DNA of 13,256 nt from the NCBI GenBank assembly GCA_024763135.1, contig JANTGD010000055.1, forward strand, positions 1-13,256, written 5' to 3'. This DNA is from Thiotrichales bacterium (lineage in GTDB: Bacteria; Pseudomonadota; Gammaproteobacteria; UWMA-0217). The notes under the pieces are model-generated. The model had not been told where the DNA came from. It did not search any database and saw only the letters and a list, made by a program, of their open reading frames with translations. Positions 1 to 7,841 of this stretch are shown here, piece by piece (position 1 is the first letter of the stretch; each line of letters starts with the position of its first letter). Position numbers and translations under genes: made by a program.

Positions 1-252
1 ATCATTAAGACTGTGTCTTTGAGCGTAGTTTCACTAATGGCCATAGTGCCGGAAAGTGAGTGTAATACACCAACTTTAATTGTATCTGCTGCCAGGGAAA
101 ATGTTGAAGCCGTCAGAGAAACGGTCGCCAGCGCTGCCAACGACAGCCGCTTTAAAGATTTACGCATGAAAGAATATCCTCAGTTAAACGTGCGGTTCAG
201 AAAATATACTGCAGAGATAAAAAAGGTTGCCGAAGCAACCTTTTTTATCTGA
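1..252 (+). CDS. Doubtful open frame, possibly the 3' end of a gene entering from the left edge
   Basis: The frame is open from base 1 and stops at TGA 250-252. The first possible starts inside the window are GTG at 13 and ATG at 37, and neither has a visible ribosome binding site. The product is not recognised. A stretch reading DSRFKDLRMKEYPQLNVRF recalls, only faintly, the DPRF-x-PL segment of AMMECR1 proteins, and I do not rely on it. The last dozen codons (EIKKVAEATFFI) are written by the perfect terminator hairpin at 215-250, which is unusual for a genuine gene. It may be a truncated gene end reading into a terminator, or it may be non-coding. Confidence 0.22.
   Translation: MIKTVSLSVVSLMAIVPESECNTPTLIVSAARENVEAVRETVASAANDSRFKDLRMKEYPQLNVRFRKYTAEIKKVAEATFFI
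215..250. terminator. Perfect bidirectional Rho-independent terminator
   Basis: Two exactly complementary 16-base arms (215-230 and 235-250) surround a CGAA tetraloop. The GC-containing core GGTTGC/GCAACC is followed by T6 on the plus strand and, by symmetry, by T6 on the minus strand, so it can stop transcription from both sides. It lies 12 bases past the stop codon of the minus-strand porin gene and is the obvious terminator for it. Confidence 0.88.
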
Positions 253-261
253 CGATTAAAC

Positions 262-969
262 TTAAAGGTCCCAGCTCTTGGAGTAGGTCAGGATAAACAG
301 TGGGTCTTCGTCGATTTCCACGTCTCCGGATATACCAAAGCTCAGACCAAAGCTGATTTCATCGTTGGCTGCAAAATCGAGCGTCACATGAGACCATTGG
401 TCATTGCCATCATTGAGCTGCTGACCGTAGGTAATGCCGTATTTGTCAAAACTGTAACCTAGCGTGTAATAGAGGCTTTTATCATTGCCATTACCGACGC
501 CGATATATGCGTCGGCGCCAAAGCCGCCATAGCCTGCAGATAGGTACACATCGGCTAGCTCAGCGTCATTGAGATCTACGTCGGTAATACCAGTGATTGG
601 AGAAGGGTCGCCAGTGTTAGGATCTGTAGCAGTAGAATCGCCAATGGTGGGGTAAAGGTAAGCAACATAACCGAGATCATAAGAGAAGTCGCCCATTTCG
701 CCGCTGAAGCCCGCGTACAGGTCATACTCGTCAGAATTATCGAAAGCACCTTCACTCGAACCCCAGATGCCTGCATAGAGTCCGCTGTCATGAGACCAGT
801 CGAGCGAGCCAGAGATTGCTGGTGCTGGCGTGCTGATATTCAAGCCACGCCAGAAATACATATTACTCGCAGCAAAGCTCGCTGACAGAGCGGCTGACGC
901 ATTACCCGACACAGCCAGTCCTGATACGATGCACGTAGAGGCAACGATTTTTTTAAGAGAAATATTCAT
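262..969 (-). CDS. TorF/Gcw_chp family putative outer-membrane porin
   Basis: The product has 235 residues, the usual size for this family (TIGR02001, about 240). A Sec signal peptide is clear: MNISLKK, then a hydrophobic core, then GNASAALSA with cleavage expected after ASA. The mature start carries family-typical motifs: ASNMYFWRGLNIS, then a G-SLDW-HDSGLYAGIWGSS segment, followed by alternating short strands rich in Tyr, Gly and Asp (YDLYAGFSGE, LSAGYGGFGADAYIGVG) as in a small beta-barrel. It ends in an aromatic-rich strand, LTYSKSWDL. Start ATG 967-969 has AGGAGA 11 bases upstream. The family's transport role is poorly defined; some members sit next to glnK-amtB. Here a sigma-54 promoter and an NtrC-type dyad lie upstream, so induction under nitrogen limitation is inferred. 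The gene is monocistronic within the window. Confidence 0.88.
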   Translation of the reverse strand: MNISLKKIVASTCIVSGLAVSGNASAALSASFAASNMYFWRGLNISTPAPAISGSLDWSHDSGLYAGIWGSSEGAFDNSDEYDLYAGFSGEMGDFSYDLGYVAYLYPTIGDSTATDPNTGDPSPITGITDVDLNDAELADVYLSAGYGGFGADAYIGVGNGNDKSLYYTLGYSFDKYGITYGQQLNDGNDQWSHVTLDFAANDEISFGLSFGISGDVEIDEDPLFILTYSKSWDL

Positions 970-1095
970 AAGGATTCAAATCTCCTGAATGATTTTTGGA
1001 AAAGGAGGCCTCAGCCCCGCGTTGCGAAGTCAAAGCACGGCGCATGGCGGTTTCTGGTTGCCCTGAAACCGTGAACGCGTACCTGTCGTGGAAAC

Positions 1096-1111
1096 AGCAA
1101 GAGCTGTGCCA
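1096..1111 (-). promoter_or_regulatory. Sigma-54 (-24/-12) promoter of the porin gene
   Basis: Read on the minus strand the site is TGGCAC-AGCTC-TTGCT, an exact match to the RpoN consensus TGGCAC-N5-TTGCW with correct GG/GC spacing. Transcription would start near 1085, giving a 5' untranslated leader of about 115 bases before the ATG at 969. No competing sigma-70 promoter of similar quality was seen between here and the gene. Confidence 0.8.
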
Positions 1112-1156
1112 AATGTCACAAAATAGCTGCAATCTTCACAATCTATGGTTTTTTTG

Positions 1157-1169
1157 CAACAGATCGATA
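1157..1169 (-). promoter_or_regulatory. Candidate IHF site between enhancer and promoter
   Basis: The minus strand reads TATCGATCTGTTG, one mismatch from WATCAANNNNTTR, and is followed by a run of A residues. IHF commonly bends DNA between an enhancer and a sigma-54 promoter. The site overlaps the weak second half-site, and a single loose-consensus match is thin evidence. Confidence 0.25.
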
Positions 1170-1182
1170 AGAGCTGGTGCGC
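1164..1182. promoter_or_regulatory. Possible second, weak NtrC half-site
   Basis: GGTGC at 1176-1180 is an intact right half-site placed exactly 32 bases (three helical turns) from the same half of the strong dyad. This is the spacing of the paired NtrC enhancers at enteric glnA. The left half is degenerate: only two of seven positions match the strong dyad's arm. It may be a low-affinity co-operative site or chance. Confidence 0.35.
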
Positions 1183-1195
1183 CTTGGGAGGTCAG

Positions 1196-1214
1196 CCGCA
1201 CCGCTCTGGTGCGG
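1196..1214. promoter_or_regulatory. NtrC-type enhancer dyad
   Basis: The site is a 19-base perfect dyad, CCGCACC-GCTCT-GGTGCGG, containing the NtrC core GCACC-N5-GGTGC. Its centre (1205) lies about 120 bases upstream of the predicted sigma-54 start, in the range used by enhancer-binding proteins. That such an activator is required follows from the sigma-54 promoter. Naming it NtrC rests on the dyad sequence alone. Confidence 0.7.
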
Positions 1215-1610
1215 TCAGTCTGGTTTCTGTGATTGGCTGGTCGATCTGAGGAAATGGTTGACTGAAAAGATTATGACGAACGAGATTTCTTGATCTGAAT
1301 GATGCTGAGCTGCCGTCTCAGGATGTGATGAAAACGTAGTTGTTTTCTGGATATCTCAATACCTCGCGTTTCCGGGAGTGTTCGTATCTCTGACCATTCG
1401 CTCGATTTGGCCGAAACTCAATGACACAGAAAACGGTTTGTAAGCGCCGTTTTGAGGAGGATTCCGAGGGGTCGGTTAAGCCGTTATGCAAGTGCTATGG
1501 ACTCGCTGCTTTCCATTCAGGCGCTGGCTTTGTTTTGATGCACTGACTGGCCATGAGTTCTTCGTCTTGACCAGGCAGGGACGACAACCGAAACTTACAG
1601 CCAAGCTATA
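1215..1610. other. Gene-free stretch with one small hairpin
   Basis: I see no convincing gene here on either strand. Short frames lack ribosome binding sites and recognisable protein character. The one structure of note is AAAACGG (1430-1436) facing CCGTTTT (1447-1453), a 7-bp stem with a 10-base loop and A and T runs at the ends. It could be a weak bidirectional terminator. Confidence 0.4.
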
Positions 1611-1770
1611 GGCAGCTCTGATCAATTCGTAACACGGCATCTTGCGGCGCAAAATCGCCCACTTCTGCGTTGCGGATCTTCGCAATAGCCAGCTATTACC
1701 TGCGATCCGCGCCTTGAACTGGACGATTGTTCACCAAAATCTGCGCGCGCCAGAATGAATCAGAGCGTCC
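1611..1770. mobile_element. MITE-like element with imperfect terminal inverted repeats
   Basis: The left end (1611-1628, GGCAGCTCTGATCAATTC) and the complement of the right end (1753-1770, GGACGCTCTGATTCATTC) match at 14 of 18 positions. The interior holds a strong dyad: GCGGAT (1672-1677) with ATCCGC (1705-1710), CGC (1681-1683) with GCG (1702-1704), and AATAG/CTATT around a 4-base loop. The 160-bp length, inverted ends and lack of a transposase gene fit a non-autonomous element. No clear target-site duplication is visible (TATA on the left, TTAA on the right), so it is probably old. The left 38 bases recur at 12154-12191. It ends only 59 bases before the glucan operon's first start codon and may have contributed to its promoter region. 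Confidence 0.65.
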
Positions 1771-1829
1771 TTAAAAAAGAAATTGTAGGAAAATTGTAAA
1801 AATAAACGGAAACAACAGAGTTTTTACAC

Positions 1830-4800
1830 ATGAAAAGAGGCTTTTGGGGATTACTTCTGCTGCTCTGGATTCAGACTACCTTCGCGCATGCCTCTGAAAT
1901 TAACTTTGTTGATGCCCGTGCACAGGGGAGTTTCAATATCGGCGCGGCTCAGGCTTCTCTATCGCGCATGTTCGTCGGTGAGCCGATCAACCACGAACTG
2001 CTGGTCATTGATTATCAGCTTCCGGGGCAAACGGCTGCAGGTGTGTGGGCCAAAGACTTTCCTGCTGCTCTGGCCAAGGGGCAAGTGGATGTGGTCAAAG
2101 CGGCTATTTATTTGTCTGACACCGCATCCGGTGACATTTCAACAGCGCTCGAACTCAAGGGCGACGCTGGAACGCAGCGGCTTCCCCTTAGCCTGAAGCC
2201 GGGCGCCAATCAGATTCGGGCGCTACTCGACTGGAATAGTATTGGTCAGCTGAATGAAGCGGTGTTGCTAATCCAACGCACCGGTGGGCCTGATCCTGCG
2301 GTGGGCCAGATCCAGTTCGATCTTGTTTTTCAACCCCTTCCTCTGCTCGAAAAACTGTACGCAAATTTGTGGGGACGTGTTGGCGGGGTCATTGTGTTCA
2401 GTGTGCTACTGGGGCTAATGGCGGCAGCATTCCGTCCGCAGAAATCCATCACGGTGAATGGTTTTTGGCGTGATCTGGCTTTTGGAGTGGCAGCTGTGCT
2501 GATGAGTTCTGCAGTGATGGCCACCTATACATTAGGCACCTCCAATCCGCTCGATAACGGCTGGCTTTATCTGTATGTACCCGCTGCCGGATGGCTGGCC
2601 AGCCTCGTGTTGAAACTGAGCTTGACCGGGCAACGCTTATCCGTCAGGGAAGCCGTGTGGAGTGCGCTCTTTCCTGGATTGCTGGCGGCTGCGGCCAGCC
2701 AGGAAGACCTCTGGATGGCACCTGATTCGCTGACCAGCTTTTATCAGCTCAGTGGATTTGGCGCGGCACTGTTTGTGCTGATATTTCATCTCGCGAATAG
2801 CTATCAGCTCGCCGTCCGCAAGAAACACTTGGACGGGATCAGGGCTGCGGTCATTGTCGCAACGCCTTTTGTTTTTGGGTTGCTGTTGGCATTACAGACG
2901 TTTCACCACTTTTTTATTCAGGTGCTGCTGATTTTCGTGGTGGGCGAATTTGTTGCCAATGCCGCGTCGCTGGTCAATCGTGAGCGTCTATTGTCTGCTA
3001 TCCGGGTGCATGTTGTGCTGGCAGTGCTGGCCCTTCTGGTCACCGTCGCGCCCGATATTGCGGCGTTGGGTTCGGGTGCGACCGCTGCTTCGCTGCCCGG
3101 GGGGTTGCGCCCTTTCGTCGCAGTCATCACGAGCATGCTGTCGCAGGGGCCGCTTTGGGCAATGGTTTATTTACTGACCGGTCTGGTGCTTGGTGCCATT
3201 CGTGGCAATCCTCCCCATGGCAGAGCCGCGCAAGACGATGCCATTCGCGGATTGAAAAAAGGCATGGTATTCAGTGGTGTTTTGATGGGGCTGCTGCAGA
3301 CGCTGCATGTCCTGGTGGATACGTCGTTATTGAAGATTTTTTTCCACTCGGCGCCGTTGTTGTTTTGCATTCTCGCGGGTGCTGCAATCTTTCCGCTGTT
3401 GAAAACTATTATCGAGACTTTCGATGGGAGCCAGTCGTTCTTTCGTCGTGCCGCACTGGCGTATCAGAAGCCGACGCTGTTATTGCGGGGAGTGGTCCTC
3501 GGGTTGGCGGTTGCGATTGGCCTTGGCGCAGGCTTCCCAGAGTTGCCAACGTCGACACGTATCGGTTTCGGCGCATTGGCCGGTGCACTGGTTTTCAGTG
3601 GTGTGAGTCTGTTGCGTGATGGGTTTTTGGGAATGCGCGCCCTTGGCCATATCAGGTCATCGCGCAGCTATTTGCTCGAGGGCGGGCTCGGTCTGTTCAT
3701 CGGAGCGGGCATCGGTTTTTATCTCGACGCGGCGCAGTTGCCCATTATTCTGACCAAATTTGAGCTGTACAACAGCTTCGGGCTCGAGCCGATGGAGATC
3801 GTCCGACAATGCCAGCAACTCCGCACCACTGCGCCGAATGAATTTACTGCGTTGATCAGCCGCTGGGGCCACATCACCCTGCCTGCTGCGTCTGGCGGTG
3901 CACAGATCTTATTCAACGAAGCACTGATGGGTGTCATCGGCTGGGGTATCGCTGCGCCATTGTTCGCGATCAACAAGGCATTCCTGACTGCCGTGCTCGA
4001 CCGTGACACCTCAGCCATCAAACGGTTGTCAACCCGTGCAGGTATTACCGAGCTGGCTGATGGCACCATTTATGTGCTGCGTTGGGGGTTGTGGATGGCA
4101 CCGATTATTTTCACCTTCCTGCGGCCAATGGCAGAAGCCACCTGGTATAACCAGGACGGCTTGATACGGACAGGTTTTGCTGTCGTCAACAGTCTGACCC
4201 ACGATGCCGACGGATTCACGGCGTGGAGCCTGAATGTCTTTACCTGGATTATTGGTTATGCCTGGTTTCAGGTATTGATCTGGATCGACCACATGGGCCT
4301 GCGCGTTGCGACGCTGGTTAATTTATCGTTTATTGGTCTCGATCGGCTCGATGAGCGATTTGCAGCATTTGTCGGGCGGGATGCCACAGCGAGGTTTATC
4401 CCGGAGGGCGTCAAACGTTTTGCTACCTGGGCGCCGTTATTGATTCCTTTCTATTTGCCAGCGGGCGCGCAGTGGGAAAAAGTCTTTAACGCGGGTTCCG
4501 CCCTGCAGGCCCAGCAAGCTGGCGGCTCACCGGGATTGAGGTCGCTGTTGATTGCGGCCGTGTTGCTGGCTGGAGGGGTGACGCTCTTGTTCACACTGCA
4601 TAGAAAACGGCGGGAACGTCGTGGCGACAAGGAAGGGCGTATGCAACTGATGAACAATACTTATTCGGTGGCGTTGAAGTCGAACGGAGAGCTTTATTCC
4701 TCGCTGCGTGAAAACGAAGCGGGTGTCAGCCGCTGCGCGTTTGAGGCAGCCGATCCATCTGGCCGGGTGCTTTTTGTGGTTGAGCGCGCCGACGACGACA

Positions 4801-7800
4801 GGCCACTCAGGGCGTGGCCGGTGCTGGGTAATTTCCCTGAACAAATCTTCCACCCCTCGACCTTTACCAGCGATGCCCATCAGATCAGGGTGGTCAATAC
4901 AGCGCATGGCGTGCGAACCACCATTACCATCACACTCCCTGATCGCGATGATGCTGCTGAGTTGTGGGACATCGAGCTCGAGGATCTGAGCGGTCAGGCG
5001 CGTAAGCTGATGTTGGTGCCCTATCTCGAATGGATGCTCAATCGCCCCGATGCCGACCGGAATCACACGCAGTACAACCGCCTGTATCCGGAAATCTCCT
5101 ACCGCACGGATCTCAATGCACTGGTCGCCTTACATCGCAGCACAAAGTTATATGGTTGGCTGGCAGCCAGCGTGCCGCCGCAAGGGTTGCTCATGACACG
5201 AGTTGATTTCATTGGCCGGGCTGGCAGCATCTGGACGCCACGCGCACTCGAAACACTGCAGTTTCAGCCAGCGCTCAATGCCGGGCCCTGCCCGATGTTC
5301 GATCCTATTGGCGCGCTCATGCTGGATACGCCGGTTGCTGCTCACGGGCAGGCAACTTGCCGGATGCAGATAGGCTGCGACAAAACCGAGGAGCGTATTC
5401 AGGCACTGGTTCTTAAGCATCTCAAACCACAGATTGATGCGTCGCTGCAGAACCAATGGCAAGCAAAACGCATCCCACAGATTGGTCATGGTGAGATGCC
5501 CGCCGGGACACCGCAGCCCTATACGCACTATTGCGACGATGGGAATACACTGCAGGTGCTAACGCCTTTTACACCGCGTCCGTTTGATCACGAAATGTCC
5601 AATGCGCTGGGCCATGTCGTGGCGGTCACCAATCACGGATTACATACTTCTGCCAGCGGTAACTCGCAACAGAATCGTTTGACACCCGATCGGTCGGACG
5701 TGGTTGGCACCCAAATCCCTTCGGAAGCCATCTACCTTTACGACGAAGTTTCAGGGGACTGGTTTTCTCCCTGCTATGATCCGCTCAAAGACTGCACAGC
5801 GACACACACAGCCTCATTCAGCCTGGACGGTAGCGCTGTCTTTACGATGTGCAAAGGCGACCTCGAAACCGAACTCGCAGTGCACGTGCCGCTTGAGGAC
5901 CCTGTCGGTGTCTATCTCCTGACGGTTCGCAACACAGGGAAAAAATCGCGCCGGTTGCGCATCGCGCCTTATTTTCAGATCGTCTTGGCGCATAGCCCGG
6001 AATCTGCTGGGCCATTGCAGATTTCTCACGGCGCGGGTGACAGTGCATTGTTTTTCAAAAACCCACGTAATCGCTTCCATTCGGGGACCTGCTTTGTCGC
6101 TATGAGTGAAACGGTGGCGGAGTTTACGGTAAGACGTGGCAGCTTCTTTGGAGCTGGTCGTGCGTTTTCCCGGCCGCTGATGGTGGAACAAGGTACCGCG
6201 GCGCCAGCAGGCACTGACAAGTTTCCGGTCGCCGCACTGCTGGCCGGCATTGAATTACCCCCAGGCGGTGAACGGGTGATGTCGATTGTGTTGGGCCAGG
6301 CCGGTACCCAGGCTCAGGCCGAAGCCTGCGTGCGTAAGTTTCGTTCTGTGGATACTGCGGCCCAGAGCCTGCAGTCCACACGTGACTGGTGGATGGCGTT
6401 GCAGTCGACGCTAACGGTGAAAACCAGTGATCCGCAATTCGACAGCTATGTAAGATGGATGAAATACCAAACACTCAGCGAGCGCATCTGGGCGCGCAAG
6501 GGATTTTATCAGGCATCCGGGGCGTATGGTTTTCGAGATCAGTTGCAGGATACGGTCAATATGATCTGGGTCGATCCGGTACTGGCGCGCGCGCAGCTGA
6601 TCGTGAACGCTGCCCAGCAGTTCCGTGAAGGTGATGTGGCGCATTGGTTCTTCCTTCGCCAGGATGGGCGAACGGGCTTTCTCAGCCGTTCTCACGCCAG
6701 CGATAACCCCTTATGGCTGGGCTGGGGTGTTGGTGAATATCTCCGTATGACCGGAGATCAATCAATTCTTGATGAGCAGGTTAGTTATCTCGAAGCGGAA
6801 ACGCCACTGGCACCGCTGCCGGCTGGGAAACACGGGATGGGTTTTTTCCCATTGCGCTCGTCACGCAGTGATTCTGTTTTCAACCATGTCATGCGCGCTA
6901 TGGATCTTGTCCTTGAGAAACGCATGGGTCGCAACGGCCTGCCGTTGATGGGCACAGGCGACTGGAATGATGGCTTCGATGCGATCGGTAGCGAGGGGCG
7001 CGGCGAATCGGTGTGGATGGGGTTTTTCCTTGTCTGTGTGCTGAAAAGTCTTCTTCCGCTGATTCGCGAGCGCCGCGGGATGGGACGTGGCCAGCATTAC
7101 GCGCAATTATTAATGCAGCTGGAAGAGCGCATAGAGACGACTTGGCGGAGTGATCGTTACTTACGGGCAATTCATGATGATGGCACCGAAATCGGTGTCG
7201 CCGGGGCCGGCTATTGGGAGACCGATGCGCTGGGCGCATCGTGGGCCGTGTTTGCCGGCATCAATCCACAGCGCAGCCGGATTGCGTTGGACACCGCGTT
7301 GCGGGTTTTGGAGCAGGACAAGGTCATATCGCTGGGATGGCCGCCCCTGCGCGCTGATATCAAGCCCTATCTGGGCCGCAGCGCCACCTATCCGGAAGGT
7401 GTGCGTGAAAACGGCATGTACTCACACGGTGTGCAATGGTTGACACGTGCCTGCCGGATGGTGTCAGAACAGCTGGCACAAGAGGGGGAATCAGATGCTG
7501 CACAGCATTACCGCGATGCGGCTGTCCGGCTCTGGTATAAAATTTCAGCCATCCCGCATGTCCGAGGTGCGGAGTCTGAAATCTACGGCGGGCAACCCAA
7601 TCAGCAATGCGCGGACTATCTGACGCTGCACGATCCTGGGCGTATGATCTGGAGCGGATATACCGGTGCCGCTGGTTGGATGTTACGACAGGCCTGCGAA
7701 AGTATTGTTGGAGCGGAACTGGAGAACAATGCAGTAAAGTTACCCGAAGACATGGATCAACCCCGCGATGGTTTGCGCATCAAAGATCTCTCCCGCAATC

Positions 7801-7823
7801 TTGCTGGGAGCCCCTTTCAATAA
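1830..7823 (+). CDS. Polytopic membrane protein fused to a GH94 phosphorylase-like (cyclic glucan synthase-like) region
   Basis: The product has 1997 residues. Residues 1-22 form a signal peptide (Lys-Arg start, Leu-rich core, cleavage near AHA-SE), which supports the ATG at 1830 although the ribosome binding site is weak. Residues 23-170 look like a beta-sandwich and should be periplasmic. About 17-19 hydrophobic segments follow between 181 and 923. The last is followed by HRKRRERRGDKEGR, so the rest is predicted to be cytoplasmic. Residues about 940-1200 and 1230-1515 resemble the two GH94 beta-sandwich domains of NdvB/Cgs. Residues 1520-1960 are the (alpha/alpha)6 catalytic domain, with YGFRDQLQD (1566-1574), QFREGDVAHW (1597-1606) and GDWNDG (1710-1715). 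By analogy with chitobiose phosphorylase the general acid is Asp1714. GH94 enzymes cleave or make beta-glucosides using phosphate and glucose 1-phosphate. Where many relatives read SDDLLWL, this one reads SDNPLWL (1624-1630). Rhizobial NdvB is about 2800 residues with a GT84 domain; no GT84 or DxD-type transferase domain is visible here. The GH94 call is firm; substrate and direction are not. Confidence 0.88.
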   Translation: MKRGFWGLLLLLWIQTTFAHASEINFVDARAQGSFNIGAAQASLSRMFVGEPINHELLVIDYQLPGQTAAGVWAKDFPAALAKGQVDVVKAAIYLSDTASGDISTALELKGDAGTQRLPLSLKPGANQIRALLDWNSIGQLNEAVLLIQRTGGPDPAVGQIQFDLVFQPLPLLEKLYANLWGRVGGVIVFSVLLGLMAAAFRPQKSITVNGFWRDLAFGVAAVLMSSAVMATYTLGTSNPLDNGWLYLYVPAAGWLASLVLKLSLTGQRLSVREAVWSALFPGLLAAAASQEDLWMAPDSLTSFYQLSGFGAALFVLIFHLANSYQLAVRKKHLDGIRAAVIVATPFVFGLLLALQTFHHFFIQVLLIFVVGEFVANAASLVNRERLLSAIRVHVVLAVLALLVTVAPDIAALGSGATAASLPGGLRPFVAVITSMLSQGPLWAMVYLLTGLVLGAIRGNPPHGRAAQDDAIRGLKKGMVFSGVLMGLLQTLHVLVDTSLLKIFFHSAPLLFCILAGAAIFPLLKTIIETFDGSQSFFRRAALAYQKPTLLLRGVVLGLAVAIGLGAGFPELPTSTRIGFGALAGALVFSGVSLLRDGFLGMRALGHIRSSRSYLLEGGLGLFIGAGIGFYLDAAQLPIILTKFELYNSFGLEPMEIVRQCQQLRTTAPNEFTALISRWGHITLPAASGGAQILFNEALMGVIGWGIAAPLFAINKAFLTAVLDRDTSAIKRLSTRAGITELADGTIYVLRWGLWMAPIIFTFLRPMAEATWYNQDGLIRTGFAVVNSLTHDADGFTAWSLNVFTWIIGYAWFQVLIWIDHMGLRVATLVNLSFIGLDRLDERFAAFVGRDATARFIPEGVKRFATWAPLLIPFYLPAGAQWEKVFNAGSALQAQQAGGSPGLRSLLIAAVLLAGGVTLLFTLHRKRRERRGDKEGRMQLMNNTYSVALKSNGELYSSLRENEAGVSRCAFEAADPSGRVLFVVERADDDRPLRAWPVLGNFPEQIFHPSTFTSDAHQIRVVNTAHGVRTTITITLPDRDDAAELWDIELEDLSGQARKLMLVPYLEWMLNRPDADRNHTQYNRLYPEISYRTDLNALVALHRSTKLYGWLAASVPPQGLLMTRVDFIGRAGSIWTPRALETLQFQPALNAGPCPMFDPIGALMLDTPVAAHGQATCRMQIGCDKTEERIQALVLKHLKPQIDASLQNQWQAKRIPQIGHGEMPAGTPQPYTHYCDDGNTLQVLTPFTPRPFDHEMSNALGHVVAVTNHGLHTSASGNSQQNRLTPDRSDVVGTQIPSEAIYLYDEVSGDWFSPCYDPLKDCTATHTASFSLDGSAVFTMCKGDLETELAVHVPLEDPVGVYLLTVRNTGKKSRRLRIAPYFQIVLAHSPESAGPLQISHGAGDSALFFKNPRNRFHSGTCFVAMSETVAEFTVRRGSFFGAGRAFSRPLMVEQGTAAPAGTDKFPVAALLAGIELPPGGERVMSIVLGQAGTQAQAEACVRKFRSVDTAAQSLQSTRDWWMALQSTLTVKTSDPQFDSYVRWMKYQTLSERIWARKGFYQASGAYGFRDQLQDTVNMIWVDPVLARAQLIVNAAQQFREGDVAHWFFLRQDGRTGFLSRSHASDNPLWLGWGVGEYLRMTGDQSILDEQVSYLEAETPLAPLPAGKHGMGFFPLRSSRSDSVFNHVMRAMDLVLEKRMGRNGLPLMGTGDWNDGFDAIGSEGRGESVWMGFFLVCVLKSLLPLIRERRGMGRGQHYAQLLMQLEERIETTWRSDRYLRAIHDDGTEIGVAGAGYWETDALGASWAVFAGINPQRSRIALDTALRVLEQDKVISLGWPPLRADIKPYLGRSATYPEGVRENGMYSHGVQWLTRACRMVSEQLAQEGESDAAQHYRDAAVRLWYKISAIPHVRGAESEIYGGQPNQQCADYLTLHDPGRMIWSGYTGAAGWMLRQACESIVGAELENNAVKLPEDMDQPRDGLRIKDLSRNLAGSPFQ

Positions 7824-7841
7824 TTAACGGAGAGTGCATGT

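Noticed and set aside
996..1232. 78-codon plus-strand frame antisense to the porin promoter region
   Set aside because: It covers the sigma-54 promoter and NtrC dyad, lacks a clear ribosome binding site and shows no recognisable features.
1476..1685. 69-codon minus-strand frame, first thought to be a transposase remnant
   Set aside because: Its N-terminal third is only a translation of the MITE-like repeat and it runs out across the element boundary. A similar MP-x-YELIRA string arises from the repeat copy near 12170.
3780..4030. Possible glycosyltransferase active site in the polar loop around residues 635-695 of the GH94 protein
   Set aside because: The loop is about 60 residues with no DxD or QxxRW motif, too small and lacking key residues for a GT domain.
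2330..7443. Many frames of 60-180 codons on both strands inside the GH94 gene
   Set aside because: All are shadows of the 1997-codon frame, which has continuous domain and motif support.
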